A DNA stretch of 64,000 nt, from assembly GCA_031549345.1 (NCBI GenBank), contig JAVBPY010000006.1, positions 1-64,000 on the forward strand. The letters run 5' to 3'. Each line of letters opens with the position of its first letter. Position 1 is the stretch's first letter. The translations under genes and the position numbers were made by a program. The stretch is from CASFRF01 sp031549345. GTDB taxonomy: Bacteria; Verrucomicrobiota; Lentisphaeria; Victivallales; Victivallaceae. This document shows, piece after piece, positions 7,834 through 16,500 of this stretch. Under the pieces are notes generated by a model. It had not been told where the DNA came from. It ran no database searches and was given only the letters and a program-made list of their open reading frames with translations.

Positions 7834-10395
7834 ATGTCGGGCAACAATGATTTCAGCGGACTTTTTTGTCTGCAGGTTGTATTTTCCCAGTTTCGCCGCG
7901 ACGTGAACTTTGCGGCGCTTCTGACGGAAGAGCTTCGTGAAAAGTATGGCGAGGATTCGCTGAAGACCATAATGGAGCTTGCCGGGCACCAGGAGCTCCG
8001 ACCGGAAGTCGCCCCGCTGGACGGGACCGAGGAATTTAAGCAGGGGCCGGGGCTCCTGCGTTTGAAGAGCGGCTCCTGGGTGGTGGTTCTCAACGTCAAA
8101 CAGCTCAATGCCGATGAGCCGAATGTTACGATTTTCGATCCCGCGCGTCCGGCCAAGCCCAATACGCCGATTGCCGTTCCGCGCACGCAATTGTTTGAAA
8201 AAGCCGGAGAGCCGTTGATTATTTTCCGCAATCTTCAGGCGGTCGATCTGGCGCGGCACAGCGGTATTTTCGCTCTTTGCAGCATCGCCGCACACCACAA
8301 TGTCAACGCCGACCCGCGCCGGATCATGCACGAGTTCGCGATTGACGAAGAAGAGGTAACACTTCCTCTTTTGGCGGAGATCGCTTCGACGTATGAATTT
8401 AAGACCCGGTTGGTATCCTTTTCCTGGGAAAAGCTCAAAAAAAGTCCGCTTTCGTTTCCGATGATCGGCATCCGCAAAGACGGTTGCTGCGTGGTTTTGT
8501 GCGGCATGAAGGTGGAGGCGGAGACAGGGAAGGAAGAGATTGTCCTCGTCGACCCCCGGATCGAAGCGGCGGGCGGGAGCCATTTCACATTTCTTCCGCG
8601 TGCGACATACGAGGAGGAATTCAGCAACAAGGTGATGCTTTTTAAGAAAGGCTACAAACTTTCCGACGAAAGCCAGCCTTTCGGCCTCCTTTGGTTTATC
8701 CCCGAATTTCTGAAACTGAAGGACATTTTCGGACAGATCATTCTGACGGTTGTGATGCTGACGCTCATCGGCCTTGTGACGCCGCTCTTCTTCCAGATCG
8801 TGGTGGATAAAGTACTGACGAACCGCGCGTACAATACGCTCAACGTGCTGGGATGCGGGATTCTCGCGGCGATTATCCTCAACGGACTCCTGGATTATGT
8901 TCGCAGTTACCTGCTCCTTTTTGCCACCAACAAGATCGATATTGCGACGGCGACGAAGACGTTCCGGCATTTGATGCGGCTGCCGATCGATTTTTTCGAA
9001 CGCGTCCCCTCGGGGGTTTTGCTCAAACACATGCAGCAGACGGAAAAAATCCGTGGGTTCCTTTCGGGCAATTTGTTTTTTACGATTCTCGATTTGCTGT
9101 CGCTTTTCATTTTCATTCCGTTTCTTTTGTTCTACAGCGTTCCCCTGACGTTGATCGTTCTGGGCTTTACATTGATGATGGCGCTGGTGATCGCCTGTCT
9201 GGTCCGCCCGTTCCAACGGCGCTTGAACGAGCTTTACCAGGCGGAAGGGAAGCGCCAGAGCATGCTTGTGGAGGCGATCCACGGCGTGCGCACCGTCAAA
9301 TCGCTCTCCCTGGAGCCGGTACAGGAGCAATCCTGGGACAATTCGACGGCGTACGCGATCAAGTCCTACTTCCGTGTCGGCAAAATTTCGATGACGGCCA
9401 AGAGCATCAGCCATGTTCTTGAAATCGCCATGGCCGTTACGGTCATCTGGGTTGGGGCGCACCTGGTTTTCGACCACGTCATCACCGTCGGCGCGTTGAT
9501 CGCCTTCCAAATGCTGGCGGGGCGCGTGACCGGTCCTTTGGTGAAGCTGGTGGGGTTGATTCACGAATACCAGCAGGTTGCGCTTTCGGTCCGGATGCTC
9601 GGCACGGTGATGAACACCCCGCAGGAGCCCGGCGGCGGCGGCGTGCGGAACCCCCTGAAGGGGAACGTTACATTCGAAAACGTTTCCTTCCAATACCGTC
9701 CCGATCTTCCGCTGGTGGTCAAGAATTTTTCGATCGACATTCCGGCGGGGAGCACCGTCGGGATCGTCGGCCGTTCCGGTTCGGGGAAGACCACGGTTAC
9801 CAAGCTCCTTCAGGGGCTGTATCCGATCACCCAGGGGCTGATCCGCCTGGATGGGATCGACCTCCGGGAGATCGACAAAGTGCATTTACGCAGCAGCATC
9901 GGCGTGGTGTTGCAGGAAAATTACTTTTTCAGCGGCACGATTCGCGAGAACATCTCCTTGACCAAGCGGAACGCCACGTCGGAGGAAATCATCTACGTCT
10001 GTAAGCTCGCTGGCGCCGATGAATTCATCCAGAAGCTGCAACGCGGCTACGACACGGTGCTGGAGGAAAACGCCTCCAACCTTTCCGGCGGCCAGAAACA
10101 GCGTCTGGCCATTGCCCGGGCGCTGCTTACCAACCCCCCGATCCTGATTTTCGACGAAGCGACCAGCGCGCTCGACCCGGAGAGCGAATGCGTGATCCGC
10201 ACCAATTTGAAGGCGATTTCGCGCGGGCGTACCGTCATCATTGTTTCGCACCGTTTGAGCATTGTCAGCCACTCGGACAAAATCCTTGTGATCGACAACG
10301 GCACGCTTACGGCGGTGGATTCGCACAAGAATCTTTTGGCGCAACCCGGCACCTACAGCGAATTCTGGCGTCAGCAAATGGAAGTGAAGGATTGA
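7834..10395 (+). CDS. Type I secretion ABC transporter with two C39-like domains
   Basis: This 853-residue inner-membrane exporter has an unusual N-terminus. Two C39-peptidase-like segments lie in tandem (about 1-135 and 140-285). Neither has the catalytic residues: the Asp-Cys-Gly position reads FSG in the first and HSG (142-144) in the second, and the His positions read GSWVVVL and GCCVVLC. They are thus CLD-type substrate-docking domains, as in HlyB, rather than leader peptidases. A six-helix membrane domain follows (about 300-590). The nucleotide-binding domain shows Walker A GRSGSGKT (646-653), Q-loop LQENYFFSGT, signature LSGGQKQR (750-757), Walker B ILIFDEATSALD (from 770) and the switch His in VSHRLS. 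GAGGAG precedes the ATG. The adaptor gene begins 3 bases after the stop. The probable cargo is the giant protein at 13545. Confidence 0.93.
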   Translation: MSGNNDFSGLFCLQVVFSQFRRDVNFAALLTEELREKYGEDSLKTIMELAGHQELRPEVAPLDGTEEFKQGPGLLRLKSGSWVVVLNVKQLNADEPNVTIFDPARPAKPNTPIAVPRTQLFEKAGEPLIIFRNLQAVDLARHSGIFALCSIAAHHNVNADPRRIMHEFAIDEEEVTLPLLAEIASTYEFKTRLVSFSWEKLKKSPLSFPMIGIRKDGCCVVLCGMKVEAETGKEEIVLVDPRIEAAGGSHFTFLPRATYEEEFSNKVMLFKKGYKLSDESQPFGLLWFIPEFLKLKDIFGQIILTVVMLTLIGLVTPLFFQIVVDKVLTNRAYNTLNVLGCGILAAIILNGLLDYVRSYLLLFATNKIDIATATKTFRHLMRLPIDFFERVPSGVLLKHMQQTEKIRGFLSGNLFFTILDLLSLFIFIPFLLFYSVPLTLIVLGFTLMMALVIACLVRPFQRRLNELYQAEGKRQSMLVEAIHGVRTVKSLSLEPVQEQSWDNSTAYAIKSYFRVGKISMTAKSISHVLEIAMAVTVIWVGAHLVFDHVITVGALIAFQMLAGRVTGPLVKLVGLIHEYQQVALSVRMLGTVMNTPQEPGGGGVRNPLKGNVTFENVSFQYRPDLPLVVKNFSIDIPAGSTVGIVGRSGSGKTTVTKLLQGLYPITQGLIRLDGIDLREIDKVHLRSSIGVVLQENYFFSGTIRENISLTKRNATSEEIIYVCKLAGADEFIQKLQRGYDTVLEENASNLSGGQKQRLAIARALLTNPPILIFDEATSALDPESECVIRTNLKAISRGRTVIIVSHRLSIVSHSDKILVIDNGTLTAVDSHKNLLAQPGTYSEFWRQQMEVKD

Positions 10396-10398
10396 GCC

Positions 10399-11733
10399 AT
10401 GAAAAATAAAGAAACGACACCCCGGGAAACCGTTGAATTCCTTCCCGATGCGCTGGAGATCAAAAATCAGCGCCTTCCCTGGGCGATACGCCTTGGCGTG
10501 TGGGCGCCGGTGCTTGCGATTGTCGGCGGCATTTTATGGGCAACGTTCGGAAAGGTGGATGTGATTGTCCAGGCCACCGGAAAACTTGTAACCGACCAGC
10601 AGACCGTTGTGATGAAGCCTTTGGAGCGTTCGGTTGTCAAGGAGCTCAATGTCCGAATCGGCGATGTGGTCAAGGAGAACCAGGTTCTCATTACGTTCGA
10701 CCCGACATTCAATGAGGCCGAGTCGGAAAAGCTCAAGGATGAGCTTTCCACGCTGACCGCGAAATACAACCGCCTCCGGGCGGAGTTTGAAGAGAAGGAG
10801 TTCAGCGTAACCAAGGCGGACGACATCAACCAGGTTCGTCAGCTGGTGATTTTCCAACAGCGTGCCGGATACTTCCGTGAACGGATCAAATACTACGACG
10901 CGTCGATCAAACAGTACGACGCCGCCGCGAAGACCCGCGAGGACTCGCTCGCCAACCAGAAGGGGCGGCTGGAGAAAATCCATAAAATTGAAGCGATGTA
11001 CGAAGATTTATCCAAAAAAGGGGCGACTTCGCACAAGGAGCTTTTGCAGATTCAGATTACCCGCATGGAGATGGAGTCTTCGGTGGACGAGCTCCAGAAC
11101 AGCCTTATGGAGTTGACCCACCAGCGCGCGAGCACGGTTTCGACCAAGCAATCCTTTGTGCAGGAGTGGCTCAACAGTATTTCCGAGGAGCTTGTGAAGA
11201 CGGACCGCGAACTCAGTTCGATGCAGCGTGATTACGAGAAGAGTCGTCAATTGGCCAGCTACGTTTATCTGCGTTCCCCCTGCGACGCGGTGGTGCACGA
11301 AATCGCGTCGTTCCCCGCCGGCTCGGCGGTTCGCGAGGCGGAGGCGCTGGTAACGCTCATCCCTCTCTCCGGAAAAGTGGAGCTGGAGGCGGAGGTTCAA
11401 CCGCAGGATATCGGCAAGGTGGAGATTGGGTCGGAAGTCCGGATCAAGCTGAACGCCTATCCGTTCCAGAAATACGGCACGTTGGAGGGGGTGATCCGGA
11501 ATATCTCCGAAGACACCTTGCAGCGTCAGCAGCAAGGACGCGGCACGGAGGGCGCCACCTATTACCGGGCGCGTGTTTCGGTTCACGGCACATTGCGCGG
11601 GGTCAAGGGTAAATTCCGTTTAATTCCCGGCATGGAAGCACAGGCGGAGATCAAGACCGGCCGCCGTCGGATTATTGAATATTTAATCTATCCTCTGATC
11701 AAAGCGTTTGACGAAACGGCCCGCGAGCCATAA
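10399..11733 (+). CDS. HlyD-family membrane fusion protein of type I secretion
   Basis: This 444-residue periplasmic adaptor would link the ABC exporter to an outer-membrane TolC-type tube. There is a short cytoplasmic tail, one membrane segment (about 28-50, LGVWAPVLAIVGGILWATFG), a lipoyl half-motif (QTVVMKPLERSVVKELNVRIGD), and a long charged coiled coil (about 105-300). The second lipoyl half and beta-barrel follow (LRSPCDAVVHEIASFPAG, VEIGSEVRIKLNAYPF) and then the family's C-terminal end (LIPGMEAQAEIKTGRRRIIEYLIYPL). It starts 3 bases after the ABC gene and is surely co-transcribed with it. No TolC gene is in the window. Confidence 0.93.
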   Translation: MKNKETTPRETVEFLPDALEIKNQRLPWAIRLGVWAPVLAIVGGILWATFGKVDVIVQATGKLVTDQQTVVMKPLERSVVKELNVRIGDVVKENQVLITFDPTFNEAESEKLKDELSTLTAKYNRLRAEFEEKEFSVTKADDINQVRQLVIFQQRAGYFRERIKYYDASIKQYDAAAKTREDSLANQKGRLEKIHKIEAMYEDLSKKGATSHKELLQIQITRMEMESSVDELQNSLMELTHQRASTVSTKQSFVQEWLNSISEELVKTDRELSSMQRDYEKSRQLASYVYLRSPCDAVVHEIASFPAGSAVREAEALVTLIPLSGKVELEAEVQPQDIGKVEIGSEVRIKLNAYPFQKYGTLEGVIRNISEDTLQRQQQGRGTEGATYYRARVSVHGTLRGVKGKFRLIPGMEAQAEIKTGRRRIIEYLIYPLIKAFDETAREP

Positions 11734-11765
11734 TATCCGCCGGTGAAAGGCGTGAAGATTTCTGA

Positions 11766-11792
11766 AAAAGGGATGGGATTCATCCCTTTTTT
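11766..11792 (+). terminator. Intrinsic terminator after the ABC-HlyD operon
   Basis: A 10-bp stem AAAAGGGATG/CATCCCTTTT with a 5-base loop is followed by a T run ending at 11792. The left arm is A-rich, so it may work both ways; it overlaps the last codons of the minus-strand regulator. Confidence 0.8.
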
Positions 11793-12166
11793 ATTTCCTT
11801 GAAGTTTTCCCCGAATGTCTTGGCCATCATTTCGAAGCACAGAATCTGGCTGTCCACATCGAGCCTGCGGAATATCGCAAGCATGCGCCGCTCCATGGCT
11901 TTCTGGGCATTGTTTTCCGCTTGCGCGCCGGGGTGATCGAAATAGCTTACGTTGAGTTCCGGGAACATGCGGATTAAGCTACCCACGGTCAGATTGGCGA
12001 AGTCATAGTTTCCGTTGACATAGTCGGAGAGGCGGCTTTGGTGAATCCCGGTGGCTTCCGCCATGTTTTTCTGGGACCCGGCCTGCCGGATGGCCTCCGC
12101 CATCGCCTGTACAAAGGCGAGTGCCAGATACGTTGTTTTCTCTTTTGTTTCTTCGTCGACAGGCAT
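11780..12166 (-). CDS. XRE-family transcriptional regulator
   Basis: This 128-residue protein has an N-terminal helix-turn-helix (about residues 18-70: AEAIRQAGSQKNMAEATGIHQSRLSDYVNG) of the Cro/CI type. A helical C-terminal tail follows (AQKAMERRMLAIFRRLDVDSQILCFEMMAKTF) that probably dimerises. It is divergent from the 60-residue HTH gene at 12339 across an AT-rich region with inverted repeats, which suggests a small regulatory switch over the secretion locus. The stop codon lies inside the terminator of the HlyD gene. The ribosome binding site is weak (AGAG). Its targets are not shown by the sequence; control of the neighbouring giant gene is only inferred. Confidence 0.75.
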   Translation of the reverse strand: MPVDEETKEKTTYLALAFVQAMAEAIRQAGSQKNMAEATGIHQSRLSDYVNGNYDFANLTVGSLIRMFPELNVSYFDHPGAQAENNAQKAMERRMLAIFRRLDVDSQILCFEMMAKTFGENFKEIKKG

Positions 12167-12211
12167 GCTGAACTCTTTGTAAGGTTTTTATCTTACAATA
12201 TCGCCCCAAAG

Positions 12212-12315
12212 TGATTTTAAAAGCGGAAAAATCATTTTAAGACTATTTTTCTGCTTGACAAAAAATCTATGAATGATAATGTATGCCTAATAATGTAAAT
12301 TTATCTTTTTAAGAT
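12212..12315. promoter_or_regulatory. Operator-like inverted repeats between divergent HTH genes
   Basis: TGATTTT (12212-12218) and AAAATCA (12228-12234) form a perfect 7-bp inverted repeat. ATCTT-TTT-AAGAT forms another at 12303-12315, and the related string TCATTTTAAGA lies between them from 12232. Repeated TGATTTT-type half-sites between two divergent HTH genes are what operators for such regulators look like. Binding itself is inference. Confidence 0.5.
12255..12283 (+). promoter_or_regulatory. Candidate promoter of the small HTH gene
   Basis: TTGACA at 12255-12260 is followed 17 bases later by TAATGT (12278-12283), a poor -10; GATAAT lies at 12275-12280 but only 14 bases away. The -35 is perfect while the -10 is doubtful, which would fit an activator-dependent or repressed promoter. 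Confidence 0.4.
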
Positions 12316-12338
12316 GATTTTTATTTGCGGAGGTTGCA

Positions 12339-12521
12339 ATGACAAAGTTGCGTGAAATGCGAATCAAAAAAGGCATTCGTTCGGCGGAGCTTGCCCGGCG
12401 TTTATCCTTGGCGCGCGCCACGGTCTGCATTGCCGAGAAGAAAGGTTTGCGCAACAGCGCCGCCGCCCGTCGTTACGCCGCCGCCCTGGGCTGTCTGCCG
12501 GAGGAGGTTATCGAATTGTAG
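12339..12521 (+). CDS. Minimal HTH protein (60 aa)
   Basis: The protein is a single helix-turn-helix domain: LREMRIKKGIRSAELARRLSLARATVC, then KKGLRNSAAARRYAAALGC. GGAGG lies 7 bases before the ATG. It is divergent from the XRE regulator at 11780-12166. Its second half resembles that of the 59-residue protein at 39380-39559 (KHGIRNISTARRYARVLNC), which has the same divergent setting. A Cro-like or antirepressor role is possible. Nothing besides the HTH is present, so a dimer or hetero-dimer partner may be needed. Confidence 0.72.
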   Translation: MTKLREMRIKKGIRSAELARRLSLARATVCIAEKKGLRNSAAARRYAAALGCLPEEVIEL

Positions 12522-12772
12522 ATAAATAATGAGTATCAGAGGGATCGGGAGGAGAAACTGCCCTTTCCTGATGTAGTACAACTGGCACACTATCAAGGTA
12601 TTTACGATGGTGCGAAAAAAAAGTATATAATTTTTAAAAAAAGGGTTGTATTTTCCGGAAACAGTGAAATAGTATAACGGAGAGGGTTGATCTTTGTAGT
12701 AAAACCTTATCCTGAGGTTGCCTAAAAGACCCCTGGGCAAGGGGTGGTAAAACGAAGAAGGAGAAGATTATT
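12522..12772 (+). other. Leader region upstream of the 84-aa gene
   Basis: No gene is seen. TTGTAT (12646-12651) with TAGTAT (12670-12675, 18-base spacing) is a weak promoter candidate. ACCCCT/AGGGGT (12729-12734 with 12740-12745) can fold a small hairpin shortly before the ribosome binding site of the next gene. The middle is rich in A runs. Confidence 0.35.
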
Positions 12773-13027
12773 ATGGACAAGAAAGAAATTTTTGCCGATG
12801 GCATCGGACAGATTCACTTCGCGGGCGGAATGGTTCGCTTTGATTTTGTGACCCTTCAGCCCGAAGACGACGGCAAGGCGCCGACTCCGAAGTCCAATAC
12901 CCGTATCATCATGCCGCCGCAGGGCTTTCTCGGCGCGTTCAATTCGATGCAGCAGTTGATCGACAAACTCCTGGAAGCCGGTGTTCTTCAGAAGAATGAA
13001 GAAGCCCCCTCCAAGAAAGTAAAGTAA
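12773..13027 (+). CDS. Hypothetical 84-aa protein of the secretion locus
   Basis: AAGGAGAAG lies about 6 bases before the ATG, so translation is likely. The 84-residue protein is soluble and mostly beta in its first half (GIGQIHFAGGMVRFDFVTLQP). A linker follows, then RIIMPPQGFLGAFNSMQQLIDKLLEAGVLQK, an amphipathic helix, and a Lys-rich tail. The beta-beta-helix layout loosely recalls DUF3467-type proteins, but I do not recognise a family with certainty. It sits between the HTH gene and the giant secreted protein, so a role as chaperone, regulator or co-factor of secretion is a fair guess only. There is no signal peptide or membrane segment. Confidence 0.65.
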   Translation: MDKKEIFADGIGQIHFAGGMVRFDFVTLQPEDDGKAPTPKSNTRIIMPPQGFLGAFNSMQQLIDKLLEAGVLQKNEEAPSKKVK

Positions 13028-13082
13028 CTCAATACGAATGAAGCAGTCCGTAAATCATCTGATTTATTGCGGGAGGTGCGGC

Positions 13083-13379
13083 ATGGATTTTGCCGTGTCT
13101 TCCGTTGCGTCTGCTTCCTTTTCCCGGGATCCCGGTTTTTGCCTTCCGGCGCCGATTTTGGAGCCGTCGCCCTTTTTCTCCGTAACCGGCGGGCTTGCGC
13201 AGGCCGTCTATGGCTGGTTGGTGGAGGAGTCGACGCTGGCAAAACTGTGTGTCTCGATTTTTACCCGGTTCGGGAAATCGCTGGCAAGGTGGCGGCGCAC
13301 TGTCGCCCGCCGCTTCGCGGGGCGTTCCCGTTTCGTGCGCTCGATGTATAAGGGAGGTGTCGTTTGCCTCAGGCTATGA
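13083..13379 (+). CDS. Possible small protein (98 aa) before the giant gene
   Basis: An ATG at 13083 is preceded by GGGAGG at good distance, and the frame is open for 98 codons. The product begins MDFAVSSVASASFSRDPGFC, has a mildly hydrophobic middle (FFSVTGGLAQAVYGWLVEES) and a very basic C-terminus with many Arg. I recognise no family. An upstream in-frame ATG at 13038 lacks a ribosome binding site. The good RBS and the location speak for a gene; the odd composition speaks against it. Confidence 0.4.
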   Translation: MDFAVSSVASASFSRDPGFCLPAPILEPSPFFSVTGGLAQAVYGWLVEESTLAKLCVSIFTRFGKSLARWRRTVARRFAGRSRFVRSMYKGGVVCLRL

Positions 13380-13436
13380 CCGGAAAGTAACGATTTACTC
13401 TGCTATGACAATTCATGTATGGTATGAAAAATTGGG

Positions 13437-13489
13437 AATGCACAGAACGACCCGCCGGGGCGAAACCACGGCAGGACGTTCTGTGCATT
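13437..13489 (+). promoter_or_regulatory. Leader stem-loop upstream of the giant gene
   Basis: A perfect 13-bp inverted repeat, AATGCACAGAACG (13437-13449) and its complement (13477-13489), encloses a 27-base GC-rich loop. It ends 55 bases before the ATG at 13545. No U tract follows, so it is not a standard terminator; mRNA stabilisation or protein binding is more likely. TTTACT/TATGGT (13394-13423, 18-base spacing) upstream is a weak promoter candidate. Confidence 0.6.
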
Positions 13490-13544
13490 TCTGTTGTTGT
13501 GTAAGCAAGTTTGGTAACTTCCAGAAAAACAAAAGGAGTTTTTT

Positions 13545-16500
13545 ATGAGTGGAATTATTCAAAGCAAAACTAAGGGCAATGTCTTCGTGGAAACGCTTCC
13601 CGATCCGATCGGCGATGCTCAGGTCTACGTGGAGTATGCTCCCAGTGCGAACGCGTTTACCGGTTCCACCGCCGGTGAGACCTCCAATGTTACATTCGTC
13701 GGCTCCGGGACGAACGCTAAGCTGAAGCTTGTGGCGGCCGGTACGAGCCTCGGGACGAACGTAACCATCGGCGGCGCGGGCATGACCAATACCGTGAATT
13801 TCGACAGCCTGGCCGTCGGAACGGTCTACGGCGGCGCGCTGGCGACCGATGCCAAGGGTAAAATCGCTTCGAAATACCTCCTCGGCGTAACCGCCGTAAC
13901 AGTGGGCAATGTTACACTCAATATTCTGAACGGTCGTTACGGCACGGTGTACGGCGGCGGCGCGGGCTACGGCGCGACCGTCAAGGGCGACGTTACGATC
14001 AACTACGGCGCCGGCCATGTCGCGGGCACCGACGGTTCCGTGAAGACGATCTACGGCGGCGGCGGCACCGGTTCGATTGTTGAGGGCAATGTCGCCATCA
14101 ACATCAACGCAATCGCGGCCGGCAAGATCGGTTCGATCTACGCGGGCGGCAACAACTCCGTCGTCAAGGGCAATGCGGTTGTAACCTTCTCCGCGGGACA
14201 CGGTCTTTATTCCTTCTCCGGCACTGTTTCCGGCGGCGGCAAGGGCCGCAATGCGCGGGTGGAAGGTACCAGCACGCTGGTTTTTGACAACTACATCGGC
14301 GATTTCAAGGCGACGATCAAAGAATTCCAGCTCGTTACATTCACCGGCGCGACCAGCGTTACACTGACCAAGGCGCAGAATGCGACGATGAAGGGCGCGA
14401 CATACCACTTTGTGATCACCGACGAAACGCGCGGTCTGACCACCGCCATGCTGACTTTGAAGAAGAAAGCTGTTCTGGGCAAAGTGGATGTTACGGTTAC
14501 CTCCGACGACTTCATGACGAACGGCGGCACTGTCATCCTGATTGCAAGCAAGTATTTCAAGACTGCGTTCGATGTGAACACCAACACCTTCTCGGTGCTG
14601 AACAATGAGGGCAACAAGATTTACTCCGGCGCGTACGAGCTGGTGTACAACTTTAACAAGAAGCTCGGCGGCGACGTTACCTTCGTCTTCAAAGGAAGCA
14701 GCCTGATCATTGACGACGAAGTGAAAGAAAACGTTACCCTGACCGACGCGGATGAAACAGTGAACGTCGTGGCCGGCGCCGAAATTACAGGCAACATCGA
14801 TATGGGCTGCGGCGACGATACGCTGAATATCCAGTCCGGCGCGAAGGTCTACGGCTCCATCGATATGGGCTGCGGCAACGACTACCTGGTGATTCAGAAG
14901 GACGCGCTCGTGACCGGCACCATCGATATGGGCCTCGGCAATGATACGCTCGTTCTCCAGGAAAACGCCAAGGTCAGCAGCGAAATTTTCCTGCGCGACG
15001 GCGAAAACATGATTATCCTGGAAGAGGGCAGCCAGCACTCCGGAACGATCGTGTTCGACGCGAATTCCAAGAACACGATCCATGTCAACGGCGGCGCGAT
15101 TTCCAGCGTCCGCGGCGGCGACGAAACGACGTACAACGAAATCATCCTGAGCGGCATCGAAGGCTTGGGCGGCGGCGTCGGGACCTGGGTTACGAATGCC
15201 CGCGGCGTTACCACCTTCCAGGCGCGCGAACTGGTTCTCAAGGGAAGCACCAACGACACCGTTGTGCTGAACAAGCACGCGGAAGTTTCGGCCATCAACT
15301 TCGGCAAGGGCGAAGATACGCTGGTTTTGTTCCAGGACTACCGTGGCGATGTCGTCTTTGAAGACGGCAACGATGCGATTGTGGCCGGGACGAACCTCAC
15401 GCTGGACGGCAAAACCCTCAAGCTTCGCGGCACGGACAACGTGCTCGTCGTGATGAACGGCTGCACGGTTACGATTACCAACATGACGGTCGGCAGTTTC
15501 GCCGGCGGTTACGATGGCATTTATCTGAGCCAGAACGCGGGTTTGATCTACAACAACACCCAGTACATCCAGAACTACGTCGGTCATTTGGATGCGGCCG
15601 GAGATGACGTGATCATCCTCGGCGCCGCCACAGCGGCCCCGGCGCGTATTGCCGACTATTATGTCAAGGAAACCGACGGCGTTGTCGGCAGCGTCCTCCT
15701 GGTGAACTCGCTCACCCTGACCCCGGGCGCAATCCTCGATAAGAGCTCGGTTTTCGCGGTCGGCTCCATCTTCGCTTTCGGCGCTTCCACTGTTACCGAC
15801 AGCAATCTCGCGGCCGCCAGCTTCGGCATGGGTTCCGGCGCGACGGTTACGGGCGGCAGCGTCGCGGTCGGCGCTCTTAATCTGGAAGACGGCGTGTCCA
15901 TCACGGACGGCAAGATCACCACCGGCAACCTCGATATGGCGGCAGGTTCGTCCATCACCGGCGGATCGCTGAAGTTCGACGGCGTCGCCAATGTGGCGGG
16001 CGCGGTCGGGACGGATCTGCTCGGTTCGTCGAACGACGACACCCTGAACGTTCTCGCCGGCGCGTCCTTCACCACCAACCTGATCGATCTTGGCGGCGGC
16101 AAGGACACCGTCAACTTCAAGAGCGATTTCTCGAACGATGCGCTGGTAATTGCCGGCGCCGAGAAGATTACGACGGCGAAAGATACGCTCGTTACGATCG
16201 GTAGCGCGGCGGATGCCACCAAGTTCGGCATCGGCAAGAACTCGATGCTCACCGAAGTGATCGATCAGGTCATCACGGTCGGCGATTGGGATAAGGCGGT
16301 TACTTTTGCCGCGGATTACACGATCGTTTTGACCGGCGTCATCGATACGGACGTTGCCCTGAACGGCAACACCGTTGTGATTTCCAAGAGCGTCGGCGAA
16401 TACTTCGCTCGCAACATCGCGCTGACCGGCGCGAACACCTTCATGCTCGGCGCGGGGGTCGAAACCTGGTACGACTGGCAGCAGTTCAGCGGCGACACCG

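Noticed and set aside
14775..15089. Classical RTX toxin nonapeptide array
   Set aside because: The GxGxD cores come once per 21 residues rather than every 9, and no toxin domain or acyltransferase gene is present, so I do not call it an RTX toxin.
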